DNA of 64,000 nucleotides from Pseudomonas sp. EpS/L25. Lineage in GTDB: Bacteria > Pseudomonadota > Gammaproteobacteria > Pseudomonadales > Pseudomonadaceae. The DNA lies in the NCBI RefSeq assembly GCF_001512295.1, contig NZ_LNUP01000002.1, forward strand, positions 338,027 to 402,026, read 5' to 3'. This document shows, piece after piece, positions 19,831-27,994 of this stretch. The translations under genes and the position numbers were made by a program. Below the pieces are notes generated by a model. The model was not told where the DNA came from. It saw only the letters and a program-made list of their open reading frames with translations, and made no database searches. Numbering within the stretch: position 1 is the stretch's first letter; the number at the start of each line of letters is the position of its first letter.

Positions 19831-20154
19831 ATGAGCCCGCAAGCTATGTTGTCTGGGGTCACTCACCAGTGCCGCCACTGCGGCCATCACCTCTGCCGTC
19901 GCCTACTGACCTCTCAAGAGTCTTTGGTCTGCAGCGTATGCCACTCTCCGGATGTGGAGCTGCTGCAGCAGGTCGAGCAAGCAGAGGCTGGCCCCTACCA
20001 CGACACCACCGTGGTCTTCCGCGTCTCCGGCTCCAGCGAGGACGCTGCAGGCCTGTTCAAGACCCTGGATTTGTTGTTCAGGGATGACGGGTTAGCGGAG
20101 ATCGTCGCCATCGAGTCCGGCAACCAGCTCCAACATCCGGCGGGAGGGCAATGA
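19831..20154 (+). CDS. Small zinc-ribbon-like ICE protein
   Basis: A 107-residue protein with CRHCGHHLC (Cys14, 17, 22) and CSVC (Cys34, 37), a likely zinc ribbon, followed by a mixed domain. The start at 19831 has AAGGAG eight bases upstream; the frame is open further 5' but without cysteines or a ribosome-binding site. Function unknown; it may bind nucleic acid or a partner. The next gene begins one base after its stop. Confidence 0.7.
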   Translation: MSPQAMLSGVTHQCRHCGHHLCRRLLTSQESLVCSVCHSPDVELLQQVEQAEAGPYHDTTVVFRVSGSSEDAAGLFKTLDLLFRDDGLAEIVAIESGNQLQHPAGGQ

Positions 20155-20155
20155 G

Positions 20156-20578
20156 ATGCTGCCTTTTCACCAACCAGAAACCGACTTGCCCATTTCAGAC
20201 CTGACAACGCGCGCGCGTGAACGCGAGTGGCTGGAACGGGCCCTCGCCGAATTCGAAGCGAAGGGCGGCAAGGTCCAGGTCGTCGAGACCACCAAACGGT
20301 CGGCCTCAGCTCCCGCTTTCGTCATCAGCGCCCGGCGCGAAGAAGCCCTTGAGGCGGAGCGACAAGAGGCCACTGGAGACTCAGCAGCAGCCACCGCCGC
20401 GGAGCAGCTATCGGACGAGGCTCTCGTTGCTCTGCTGCGCGCCCGCGCCCTCGTGGGAGATACGTTGCGCACAGCGTCGAGGCGACTGCGTCAGCCACTG
20501 GAGCGCTGCCATACCCTGGCCCGCACTCATCGCCTGCCCTTCAAAGTCGGGTATGTGAAAGGGGGTAGCCGCTCATGA
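20156..20578 (+). CDS. Hypothetical ICE protein
   Basis: A 140-residue, charged, Ala/Arg-rich protein with likely helices (REREWLERALAEFEAKGGKVQVVE near the N-terminus). The C-terminal part (about 115-135) resembles a short helix-turn-helix-like segment (RQPLERCHTLARTHRLPFKVGYVK), which I would not press. It starts one base after the zinc-ribbon gene and overlaps the HD gene by four bases. I do not recognise a family. Confidence 0.7.
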   Translation: MLPFHQPETDLPISDLTTRAREREWLERALAEFEAKGGKVQVVETTKRSASAPAFVISARREEALEAERQEATGDSAAATAAEQLSDEALVALLRARALVGDTLRTASRRLRQPLERCHTLARTHRLPFKVGYVKGGSRS

Positions 20579-21342
20579 GCTGGATCCTCACGGCAACTGG
20601 CCGCCGCCTTGACCTTACCGGAAGCATGGCCGACGACATCGATCCGCTGGACCTTGCTCGGGGCCTTTCAAGAGCCTGTCGCTTCGCAGGCCAGACCACA
20701 GCGTTCTATTCGGTCGCCCAGCACAGCGTCCTGGCCAGCTATCACGTCCCTCCCGAGGACGCCTTGCCCGCGCTGCTGCACGATGCCGCCGAAGCCTACC
20801 TGGGCGATCTCACCGGCCCTCTCAAGCGCCTATTGGTCAGTTATCACCAGGCGCTGCTGACTAGTGCGGCCGACGTCGCGGGGATGGAGCCGGCGAGCTT
20901 CATCGAGAAACTGGGTTATCTGCTGCCCATGAACTGGACTATGCCTGTCACCACTCACTCTATGGGCCTGCACGCCAACCGGCCTTTCTACCACCAGCTC
21001 GAGCGTCACTTGCTTGGCCTGGTCGCCGAGCGATTCGACATTTCGAAGCGCTACCCCGCGAGCGTGGCGGCCATCGACCTGCGACTACTGGCCACAGAAC
21101 GGCGCGACCTCATGCCGCGAGATGAGGAGGTGTGGGAGTGCCTGGAAGGCATTGAGCCGTTGCGCATACGGATCGACCCCTGGTCGGCAGAAACGGCCGA
21201 GCTGAAGTTTCTGCAGCGCCTTGCTGAACTTACGGATCCACCGACCATGGTTCAGGCGTTGCCTTCCCAGGCCGTCCAGGGCGTGGCCTCAATGACATGC
21301 ATTGAGGCCCAACTGCTGAAAGCGGGAGGGTCGACTCGATGA
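20575..21342 (+). CDS. HD-domain phosphohydrolase (YfbR-like)
   Basis: A 255-residue HD-superfamily metal-dependent phosphohydrolase. The metal ligands are visible as His50 (SVAQHSV), His69-Asp70 (LLHDAAEAYLGDL) and a later Asp78. The pattern is that of YfbR-like 5'-deoxynucleotidases common on phages and ICEs, which may adjust nucleotide pools during replication; the substrate is inferred only. Its stop overlaps the next start (ATGA-type). Confidence 0.85.
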   Translation: MSWILTATGRRLDLTGSMADDIDPLDLARGLSRACRFAGQTTAFYSVAQHSVLASYHVPPEDALPALLHDAAEAYLGDLTGPLKRLLVSYHQALLTSAADVAGMEPASFIEKLGYLLPMNWTMPVTTHSMGLHANRPFYHQLERHLLGLVAERFDISKRYPASVAAIDLRLLATERRDLMPRDEEVWECLEGIEPLRIRIDPWSAETAELKFLQRLAELTDPPTMVQALPSQAVQGVASMTCIEAQLLKAGGSTR

Positions 21343-22046
21343 AACTCAGCCCATTAGCACAAGCCGCCTATGACCGTGCCGGGGAGCGCCTTCGTCGCAG
21401 GTCGACCACACCACAACGGCGCCCCTGGACACATGCCGAAGAAGAGATGTTGCGTCGGCGGTATCCCAGCGAAGTTGCCCGTGTCTTGGCCGACGAACTT
21501 GGCCGGGCCGTCTATCGCATCCACGCAAAAGCCAAGCGGTTGGGACTCAGCAAAAGCGAGGACTTCCTCGAGAGTAAGGAATGCCACCGGCTGGATGGAT
21601 CTCAAGGCCTGAGCTGCCGCTTTGCCAAAGGCCATCAGCCCTGGAACAAGGGCTTGAAAGGAGTTGCGACCGGCGGCCACGCGACTCGTTTCAAACCTGG
21701 GCATAAGCCGCAGAACTGGTTACCCATTGGAAGTCTGCGCCTGAGCCAAGAGGGCTACCTCCAACGAAAAGTGACCGATACCGGCTATCCCCCTCGCGAC
21801 TGGATTGGTGTGCACATCCTTCTGTGGGTAGAGGCCTACGGTCCCGTGCCGGCCGGTCACTGCTTGAGCTTCCGGGATGGCAACAAGCGACACATCACCC
21901 TGGACAATCTTGAGCTGGTCAGCCGCGCCGAGCGTATGCGCCGCAACACCATCCATCGCTACCCGCCAGAACTCAAGGACGCAATCCGCACCCTTGGGCG
22001 ACTCAAGCGTGCCATTCAGGAGGCTGCCGATGAAGAACAAGCTTGA
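21339..22046 (+). CDS. HNH-type endonuclease-like protein
   Basis: A 235-residue protein. Residues 27-72 look like a Myb/SANT-type helix-turn-helix (PWTHAEEEMLRRRYPSE with RIHAKAKRLGLSK), followed by a glycine/proline linker and an HNH_3-like region (VHILLWVEAYGPVPAGHCLSFRDGNKRHITLDNLELV). The central catalytic His of the canonical DH is replaced by Phe (LSFRDGN), as in several phage HNH proteins. It may bind rather than cut DNA, or act as a homing-type nuclease. It overlaps the following small gene by 17 bases. Confidence 0.8.
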   Translation: MKLSPLAQAAYDRAGERLRRRSTTPQRRPWTHAEEEMLRRRYPSEVARVLADELGRAVYRIHAKAKRLGLSKSEDFLESKECHRLDGSQGLSCRFAKGHQPWNKGLKGVATGGHATRFKPGHKPQNWLPIGSLRLSQEGYLQRKVTDTGYPPRDWIGVHILLWVEAYGPVPAGHCLSFRDGNKRHITLDNLELVSRAERMRRNTIHRYPPELKDAIRTLGRLKRAIQEAADEEQA

Positions 22047-22248
22047 AGACCTACGTAACCATCTCTTCGTGGCCATTGAAGGCCTGCTTGATAGAGAGAA
22101 TCCGTTGGAGATCGAGCGCGCCAAGGCAGTGGCCCATGTCGGCTCGGTTCTTATCGAGACCGCAAAAGTCGAGGTAAAGGCTATCGAAGTTCTGGGCGGA
22201 ACTGGCGGGAGCGGGTTTCTCCAACTGAGCCAGGAGAGGAAACCATGA
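22030..22248 (+). CDS. Small conserved ICE protein
   Basis: A 72-residue protein (MKNKLEDLRNHLFVAIEGLLD...) that looks fully helical with balanced charges, consistent with a small phage- or ICE-type protein of unknown function. The ATG at 22030 follows AGGAGG by a few bases inside the end of the HNH gene. It overlaps the next gene by four bases. Confidence 0.75.
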   Translation: MKNKLEDLRNHLFVAIEGLLDRENPLEIERAKAVAHVGSVLIETAKVEVKAIEVLGGTGGSGFLQLSQERKP

Positions 22249-22487
22249 GCCACTCTCCCTCGCTGTCGGTACGCGCCACACACAAGAACGTTCGAGCCCT
22301 AATTGCATTTGCCGTCGACGAGGGCTGGGTAGTCACCCGAACCAAGGGTGGCCACCTCAGGTTCACCAAGACCGGCTGCGCACCGATCTTCACCTCTTCA
22401 ACGCCCAGCGATTGCCGCGCCGGACTCAATGCCCGCGCGCAACTTCGCCGCGCCCAGCCTACGAATGACCTGGACCAATCCCTATGA
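22245..22487 (+). CDS. HicA-like toxin-family protein
   Basis: An 80-residue protein with a double-stranded-RNA-binding-like fold signature of HicA: GWVVTRTKGGHLRFTK with the conserved His, then SSTPSDCRAG. HicA toxins are mRNA interferases. No HicB antitoxin is adjacent; the next gene encodes an Arc-type DNA-binding protein instead. Family recognition is reasonable, but toxin activity in this context is uncertain, since similar orphan HicA-like genes are frequent on phages. Confidence 0.75.
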   Translation: MSHSPSLSVRATHKNVRALIAFAVDEGWVVTRTKGGHLRFTKTGCAPIFTSSTPSDCRAGLNARAQLRRAQPTNDLDQSL

Positions 22488-22762
22488 CTACAGTCTCAAA
22501 GCGCAGGCAAGCCGCACGCAAACCTGCAGTAAAGGATGAAAAGTTCGTCGTCCGCTTTCCCGAGGGACTGCGCTCTCGGATCGCTGAAGCGGCCAAGCAA
22601 GCCAATCGCTCCATGAACAACGAGATCGTTCTGCGTATGGGCCGCACGCTCGAACTGGAGGATGAGGTCTTTCGCCTGAAGCGCGTCATCGACCAGCTGC
22701 TGGCGGCGAATGATGGCCCTGGTCGGCACGTATCACGTCCTGCCCTGGAGATCCATGCATGA
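22484..22762 (+). CDS. Arc-family ribbon-helix-helix DNA-binding protein
   Basis: A 92-residue protein with an Arc-type RHH domain (EKFVVRFPEGLRSRIAEAAKQANRSMNNEIVLRM at about residues 19-52): a beta strand followed by two helices. It should bind DNA as a dimer or tetramer and could repress this operon or partner the HicA-like protein, with which it overlaps by four bases. It also overlaps the parB-like gene by four bases. Confidence 0.85.
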   Translation: MTTVSKRRQAARKPAVKDEKFVVRFPEGLRSRIAEAAKQANRSMNNEIVLRMGRTLELEDEVFRLKRVIDQLLAANDGPGRHVSRPALEIHA

Positions 22763-24528
22763 GCAAGCCCAGCAACGATATGGTCGCTCAGCGCCTATTG
22801 GCAGGTGGCTTCCCAGGAGCCAGCACGCCCGTCACCCGCCTGGCGGATCCGATCAAGGAAACCCCCATGGTCCTGACCCTGGACCAGATGGATCCGTACA
22901 ACCATAACCCGCGCACCACCCGTAATCCGCTCTATGACGAGATCAAGGCCTCCATCCGGGCTCGGGGGCTGGACCAGCCACCTCCGGTGACCCGACGCCC
23001 AGGCGAGGAGAAATACATCATCCGCACCGGCGGCAATACGCGCCTGGCGATCCTCAATGAGCTATGGCGGGAAACCAAGGAAGAGCGCTATTTCCGCATC
23101 AACTGCCTGTTCCGTCCTTGGTCGGACCGCGGCGAGATCGTCGCGCTGACCGGCCACCTGGCCGAGAACGATATGCGAGGTAACCTCATGTTCATCGAGC
23201 GCGCCGTCAGCCTCGAAGCAGCGCGCCAGCTCTATGCTCAGGAAGCGGGCAAGGACATCTCCCAGCGCGAGTTGGTCAAGAAACTCGCCGACGATGGCTA
23301 TCGGATCTCGCAATCTCATATCAGCAAGATGCAAGAGACGTTGCGCACCTTGGTACCGGCGATTCCTGGCTTGCTTTATTCGGGCCTTGGCAAACACCAA
23401 GTCGAAAAGCTTCTGACATTGCGCAGCGCAGCCCTGAAAGCCTGGATTCACTTCAATGGCGAGGAGGCTGACTTCGAGCTGCTGTTCCAGGAAGTGCTCA
23501 ATGGCTTCGACGGTCCAACCGACAACTTCGTCTTCGATTCCGTCCAGGACAAGCTGATCGGGCAGATCCGCACGGCGCGGCATGTCGGCTATGAGGAGGT
23601 GCTCAAGGCGATCGTCGATCATCAGGACAGCAGTCGTCGTGCGCAGCTGGTCGGCGTCCAGATGCCCGATGGGCTCATGCCCCAGATTCCTGAGGTTGCC
23701 CTCATACCCGCGATACCCGGGCTGCCGGCGTCGCAACCGGGCGACGGTGGTCAGCAGACACCTACGAACAAACAGACGCCCAAGGCGGGACCTCCCGCGC
23801 CCCCACCATCGCTGCCCGAACGGGTTTCGGGGGTTAGCAAGGTGGACGCCGTTGAGCCCCAAACGCCTGCGCGGCAGACTCCGCCCGATCCTGAGCAGCT
23901 CTCTGATGAAGAACGCACAGCGCGCTTGAACGGCCACATCGTCACCCCGGATGGCATTGGCCAGAAGGTGCGCGAGGTGCAACGACGGATCGCCGCCGAG
24001 AGCGGCGAAACCCTCCCCGATTTCAACAGCGATGCCCTGCGCGCCATTCCCGTGCAGGTCGGTGGCCTCCATGCGATCTCCGATGTCTGGTACATCGAGC
24101 GCAACCTCGATGACCCAGAGTCCTTGCGCAAGGTGCTGCGCATGCTCGCTTTCGAAATCGCAGAACTCTCTGACGTGCCGGGTGAGGTGCTCATCTCGAC
24201 CGAGCTGGGGTTGGGCTTTGCCCTGATCAGCCCTCGCACCGAGCTGAGCAAGCGCGGCATTACCACCTGGCAACTCCTGCAATCGCTGGGCGGCATGTAT
24301 CGCTATGCCGTCTCGCGCGAGCCGGACGCAGCGGCGGCGCTTGCCGCAAGCGTGGCCGAGGAAACCGCCACCTTCGCGCTGACCCTCGGCCAGTTGCTGA
24401 TCGGTAACCCGCTCTTTGACAGCTCGCCCGCCAGCCTTGAAGGCCGCATGCCCGATGTTGCCGTCGTGAAGCTGTTCCGGGTGATCCGTCTCGCTCGCCG
24501 TCTGATCGAACTCGAGGCCGGGCACTAG
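22759..24528 (+). CDS. ParB-family partition protein (PFGI-1 ICE type)
   Basis: A 589-residue protein. After a 35-residue lead there is a ParB/Srx-like N-terminal domain (LDQMDPYNHNPRTTRNPLYDEIKASIRARGL, and the phosphate loop IIRTGGNTRLAILNEL), a central helix-turn-helix (ISQRELVKKLADDGYRISQSHISK), a proline-rich linker near 315-370 and a C-terminal domain. It matches the ICE-specific ParB family of PFGI-1-like elements. It should act with Soj on a centromere-like site; the palindromes at 26.0-27.0 kb are candidates. Confidence 0.9.
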   Translation: MSKPSNDMVAQRLLAGGFPGASTPVTRLADPIKETPMVLTLDQMDPYNHNPRTTRNPLYDEIKASIRARGLDQPPPVTRRPGEEKYIIRTGGNTRLAILNELWRETKEERYFRINCLFRPWSDRGEIVALTGHLAENDMRGNLMFIERAVSLEAARQLYAQEAGKDISQRELVKKLADDGYRISQSHISKMQETLRTLVPAIPGLLYSGLGKHQVEKLLTLRSAALKAWIHFNGEEADFELLFQEVLNGFDGPTDNFVFDSVQDKLIGQIRTARHVGYEEVLKAIVDHQDSSRRAQLVGVQMPDGLMPQIPEVALIPAIPGLPASQPGDGGQQTPTNKQTPKAGPPAPPPSLPERVSGVSKVDAVEPQTPARQTPPDPEQLSDEERTARLNGHIVTPDGIGQKVREVQRRIAAESGETLPDFNSDALRAIPVQVGGLHAISDVWYIERNLDDPESLRKVLRMLAFEIAELSDVPGEVLISTELGLGFALISPRTELSKRGITTWQLLQSLGGMYRYAVSREPDAAAALAASVAEETATFALTLGQLLIGNPLFDSSPASLEGRMPDVAVVKLFRVIRLARRLIELEAGH

Positions 24529-24567
24529 CCCGGTCGCCTTCTGGACCTACGCATTAGGAAGTCGCCA

Positions 24568-25338
24568 ATGTCCACGAAGTACAACTCTATGAACCAGGCG
24601 TTGATGGACCTGATCCTCAACCATCTGCGCAACGGTCAGGTCCAGCGCTGCCTCGACATAGGTCTGGACATCGAGGTCTTGAACCAGCTGCGTCAGCCAC
24701 AGGCGCACAGCATCCTGAAAAATGCCCCCGCGCGCTGGTGCAAGATCCAGATCGATCTCGACATGGTCAAGCGCCTGCTGGAGAACTGCGAGCGGGATGA
24801 GCGCGAGACCCGCCTGGTCCATCGCGCCATCCAGTTGGGCGCCACCAACGGCATGATCCGCGAGTTCTTTGGCATGGGGCCCAGCGAGATCAGCGTGCTG
24901 CGTCAGCTGCTGAATGTTCCAGGTCGCTCCGGCAGGGTGGCGGGGCTTAGCGACACCAAACAGGTCTGGTATCGCTTCCTCGACCTCATGAAAACCCATG
25001 GAGTCGACTATAAGGACCCCGTGGCGCTGCTCGACATCTGCATGCTGATCACGGAGGAGCTCAACGGCCCCCTGGAGTCCATCAAGGACAAGCATGACCA
25101 GATCACCCTTGCCCTGATTTGGAACCTCGTACAGACCTGGATTAACGAGGGCCTCTACCCATCGAAAATCGCTAAGGCGCCGTTGCTGCTTATCGCTGAT
25201 GCACGGCGGCGACGTGACAGCCAGTTGCCGGACGAGCAACCGGGACTGTACGCCATACCCCCGGTGGACGAACAGGATGACGGACTCGGGCAACTGAGCC
25301 TGATCGAGCTGGATTCGGTAGAAGGCGATAACAGGTGA
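24568..25338 (+). CDS. DUF2857 domain protein
   Basis: A 256-residue, mostly helical protein of the DUF2857 family, conserved between parB and the STY4528-type gene in this ICE class. Residues about 70-115 (LVHRAIQLGATNGMIREFFGMGPSEISVLRQLL) resemble a helix-turn-helix, suggesting DNA binding during replication or maintenance. It overlaps the next gene by four bases. Confidence 0.85.
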   Translation: MSTKYNSMNQALMDLILNHLRNGQVQRCLDIGLDIEVLNQLRQPQAHSILKNAPARWCKIQIDLDMVKRLLENCERDERETRLVHRAIQLGATNGMIREFFGMGPSEISVLRQLLNVPGRSGRVAGLSDTKQVWYRFLDLMKTHGVDYKDPVALLDICMLITEELNGPLESIKDKHDQITLALIWNLVQTWINEGLYPSKIAKAPLLLIADARRRRDSQLPDEQPGLYAIPPVDEQDDGLGQLSLIELDSVEGDNR

Positions 25339-26633
25339 AGACCCCTGCTCCACGTGGCTCCTCTCTGATCAGTCGCGCCTTGGACATTGCCGCCTCTCAT
25401 TTGAATGTCCATGTCCAAGCCCAGCGCGACCATAAGCAAAAGACCGGCGAAGACCTACCAAGGGACTTCGCCGGCATCGTATTCAGCGGCAACCCCCACG
25501 AGACCGTTCCGCGTCGCCTGCTGCTAGATGATCGACTTTCTCCACTAGAGCGCAACGCCTGGCAGGTGTTTCGCCTGCTCATGAACGGCGACGGTGTCAC
25601 GGCGTTCCCCACCTATGACCAGTTGCGACCGTACCTCGGCAACAACCCCGGCCGGCCGGCTTCTCGCGAGACGGTGGCCAAGGCCCTGATCGTCTTGCGC
25701 CTGACGCGCTGGCTGAGCCTTGGGCGCCGTGTCCGCGATGCGATCACAGGTCATGTCCAGGGCAACATCTACATCCTGCACGACGAGCCGGTGGCCTATT
25801 CGGAAGCCATCCAGCTCGATCAGGACTTTCTCCCGCTGGTGGCCAACGGCCTTGAGCATGCAAACAGCGCCGTCCGCGAGATCGCCGGCCTGACCTTTGA
25901 CGAGATGTTGGTCAGCGAGACCCAGGAGTTGCCCACCCGAGTCGAGGTGTTTAGAGAGCGCTTTCGTGTCCAGGGGCTCGAGGATCCAGCCCGCGCGGCC
26001 ACGCCGCCGCCTGAGTTCGGAATCCGAACTCAGGCGGCGGTCACCATGAATCCGCAGAGTTCGGATTCCGAACTCGGTCAAAAAAGCCCGGCGGACCCGC
26101 TCTCAACCCTCAGTTCGGATTCCGAACTCAGTCCAAATCAGAGGGTTTCGCCCTTAGTTCGGAATCCGAACTCATCTAGTACGAATACAAATACAGATAC
26201 TGATGTATGTAAAAGCTCTGTACAGCGTGAGCAGGCGGACGCGACTTGGGTTTGGCCTGCTGCCTATCAGCAGCTGACGGCCGAGCAGCAACAGCACGCC
26301 CAGCGGGCAATCTCGACTGTCAGCGTTGAGTCTCGGGCGTCGGTGGTCAGGCAATGGGGTGCTCGCTGCGCCGCTGGTGGAGTCGCCAAACCCCTTGGCT
26401 ACCTGATGAAACTAGTCCAGAAGGCCCTGACGGGAGACTTCAACGCCCAGTGGCAGCCCGCCACCGTGCCTAGAGCCACGCCTCCTCGACCTGCCCCGAT
26501 ACCACCTGCGCACCCCGCCATGCATCGCTTTGAGCCGACGGCTGTTCAGCCCAAAGCGGTAGGGGATGCCCAGACCGGGCGCGACGCCTTGAAGGGCATT
26601 CGGAAAATGATGGGCCGGGGAGGTGCAGATTGA
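25335..26633 (+). CDS. STY4528-type island replication protein
   Basis: A 432-residue protein of the STY4528 family of island replication-associated proteins. The N-terminal half includes a winged-helix-like region (LSPLERNAWQVFRLLMNGDGVTAFPTYDQLRPYLG, then SRETVAKALIVLRLTRWLSLGRRV at about 72-140), reminiscent of initiator DNA-binding domains. The middle (about 225-295) is low-complexity and Ser/Asn/Thr-rich; there the DNA carries four copies of a frame-independent palindrome. The C-terminal part (about 300-365) is a compact helical domain. Its TGA overlaps a downstream ATG. Confidence 0.85.
   Translation: MKTPAPRGSSLISRALDIAASHLNVHVQAQRDHKQKTGEDLPRDFAGIVFSGNPHETVPRRLLLDDRLSPLERNAWQVFRLLMNGDGVTAFPTYDQLRPYLGNNPGRPASRETVAKALIVLRLTRWLSLGRRVRDAITGHVQGNIYILHDEPVAYSEAIQLDQDFLPLVANGLEHANSAVREIAGLTFDEMLVSETQELPTRVEVFRERFRVQGLEDPARAATPPPEFGIRTQAAVTMNPQSSDSELGQKSPADPLSTLSSDSELSPNQRVSPLVRNPNSSSTNTNTDTDVCKSSVQREQADATWVWPAAYQQLTAEQQQHAQRAISTVSVESRASVVRQWGARCAAGGVAKPLGYLMKLVQKALTGDFNAQWQPATVPRATPPRPAPIPPAHPAMHRFEPTAVQPKAVGDAQTGRDALKGIRKMMGRGGAD
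26004..26172. repeat. Four palindromes inside the replication gene
   Basis: The 17-bp palindrome AGTTCGGAWTCCGAACT occurs at 26014-26030, 26058-26074, 26112-26128 and 26156-26172, with start-to-start spacings of 44, 54 and 44 bp. The first copy extends to a perfect 37-bp palindrome, 26004-26040. Relative to the gene the copies lie in all three phases (EFGIRT, SSDSEL twice, VRNPNS), so conservation is at DNA level. They are probably protein-binding sites. Confidence 0.9.
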
Positions 26634-27196
26634 TGGTTGATCACCTCTTTTGCGCTGAGAGTGATTCCACTGGAATCACTTCCAACATCGACACTCTGGG
26701 TGATTCCACTGTAATCACTGCCAGCACCGAAGCTGTGGGTGATTCCCGAGGAATCACTTCGGCTACCATCTCCCAGGGTGATTCCCGGGGAATCACTTCG
26801 GCCACCGTCTTCCAGGGTGATTCCCGGGGAATCACTTCGGCCACCGTCTTCCAGGGTGATTCCCGGGGAATCACTTCGGCCACCATCTCCCAGGGTGATT
26901 CCCGGGGAATCACTTCGACCACCGTCTTCCAGGGTGATTCCCGGGGAATCACTTCGGCCACCATCTCCCAGGGTGATTCCCGGGGAATCACTTCGGCCAC
27001 CATCTCTCAGGGTGATTCCCGGGGAAGCCCGTTAAACAGCCAAACTCCCGGTTGTGCCGCGGGTATCGCCAGCTTCGAACTAGTCCGCAAACAACCTCCA
27101 CGGACGGAAATACGGTTTCCCGCTGCCACCCGGCGTCAGTCTCGGCACCCTGCCCGGGCATCATCTCTCAATCTAAGGAATCCTTCTCATGGCTGA
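26633..27196 (+). CDS. Doubtful ORF made of 13-residue repeats
   Basis: An open frame overlapping the previous stop (TGATG) with GGAGG nine bases upstream, encoding repeats of GDSRGITSATISQ. The frame is open because the underlying DNA repeat is exactly 39 bp; the other plus frame and the minus strand stay open for the same reason. Differences between units (ATCTCC versus GTCTTC) change amino acids, so there is no sign of protein-level selection. It could be translated through coupling, but it is more likely a by-product of the site array. Confidence 0.3.
   Translation: MVDHLFCAESDSTGITSNIDTLGDSTVITASTEAVGDSRGITSATISQGDSRGITSATVFQGDSRGITSATVFQGDSRGITSATISQGDSRGITSTTVFQGDSRGITSATISQGDSRGITSATISQGDSRGSPLNSQTPGCAAGIASFELVRKQPPRTEIRFPAATRRQSRHPARASSLNLRNPSHG
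26661..27030. repeat. Array of ten 39-bp units with central palindrome
   Basis: Ten units with exact 39-bp period begin at 26661, 26700, 26739, 26778, 26817, 26856, 26895, 26934, 26973 and 27012. Each starts with a 19-bp palindrome of form GTGATTCCCGGGGAATCAC (9+1+9); the first three have variant centres, the second has one arm mismatch, and the last has a broken right arm. Spacers read TTCGGCCACCATCTCCCAG with small changes. The regularity fits iterons or a centromere. Confidence 0.95.
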
Positions 27197-27989
27197 CACC
27201 TTTCAGCTCAACCTGGGCTCGCTCAGATCGAGCATCGATCTCACCCTACACACCCACCATGCCTCGCGGCTCTGGTTCGGGCGGCAGCGCTCCGACAACA
27301 AGCCCGGCATGATCGGGCTGTCCGGCTTTGCCAACGTCATCAACCGCATCTCTACTGGGGCCTCCAAAGACGATCCTTACTCCGATCTCTTCCTCATCAT
27401 CATCGAGGACAAGATCGAAGAGTCGGAGCAGCAGCTGACCGCGATCGACGAACGACTGGACCAGGCGATGGCCCTCTTGCCCAAGCAGCTCGATGTGGGG
27501 ACCAACCTGTCGCTGCAACCTCTCAAGCTGCCGCTGTATCTGAACTCCCCGCTGGCCTTCAAGGGCGTCTACCTGCTGACCCGGTATGACGAATTGGTAC
27601 GCCGGATCCTGCTCGCCGCCCACATTGGCCTGATCGATAGCCGTTCCAGGGAAATGTGGCTCGACGAAGGCGCCGCCGTGCTTCGCCGGCTGTATGGCGT
27701 GGGCCAACGCTACAAGGGTTATAGCGGTGCCTCGCGCGATGACATCGCCGCCAACAACGCCCGGGCCATCAACGCCCAGCAGATGTACGCCTTCCTCGAC
27801 ATGCCCCAGGACGTTCTCGAGGGCACCCGTCGCAGCAAGTTCGCCCCCGCGATTCAGCGCGCAGGCGAGGCTCCGACCAGCCCCCGGAGCGGCGATGACG
27901 ACTTCGGTGACAGAGATAGCGCCGGCGAGGATGAGCCCTTGGGTGCATTGAGCCGCGTACCGAGCACCAGCGTGATCGGTGAGACTTGA
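27189..27989 (+). CDS. ICE protein of TIGR03761 (PFL_4669) family
   Basis: A 266-residue backbone protein of PFGI-1-type ICEs, recognised by the N-terminus (FQLNLGSLRSSIDLTLHTHHASRLWFGRQRSDNKPGMIGLSGFANVINRI) and the conserved middle (DEGAAVLRRLYGVGQRYKGYSGASRDD). Function is unknown; its fixed place between replication genes and ssb points to DNA processing. The C-terminal 35 residues are acidic and probably disordered. It overlaps the next gene. Confidence 0.9.
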   Translation: MADTFQLNLGSLRSSIDLTLHTHHASRLWFGRQRSDNKPGMIGLSGFANVINRISTGASKDDPYSDLFLIIIEDKIEESEQQLTAIDERLDQAMALLPKQLDVGTNLSLQPLKLPLYLNSPLAFKGVYLLTRYDELVRRILLAAHIGLIDSRSREMWLDEGAAVLRRLYGVGQRYKGYSGASRDDIAANNARAINAQQMYAFLDMPQDVLEGTRRSKFAPAIQRAGEAPTSPRSGDDDFGDRDSAGEDEPLGALSRVPSTSVIGET

Positions 27990-27994
27990 CGACC

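Noticed and set aside
19640..19834. 64-codon frame starting in an ATGA overlap with dnaB and ending over the next ATG
   Set aside because: The overlap is suggestive, but composition (Pro/Ser/Trp-rich) is not protein-like and no ribosome-binding site is seen, so it was not listed as a gene.
26661..27030. CRISPR array
   Set aside because: The 39-bp units repeat throughout, including the spacers, so there are no unique spacers and no cas genes nearby.
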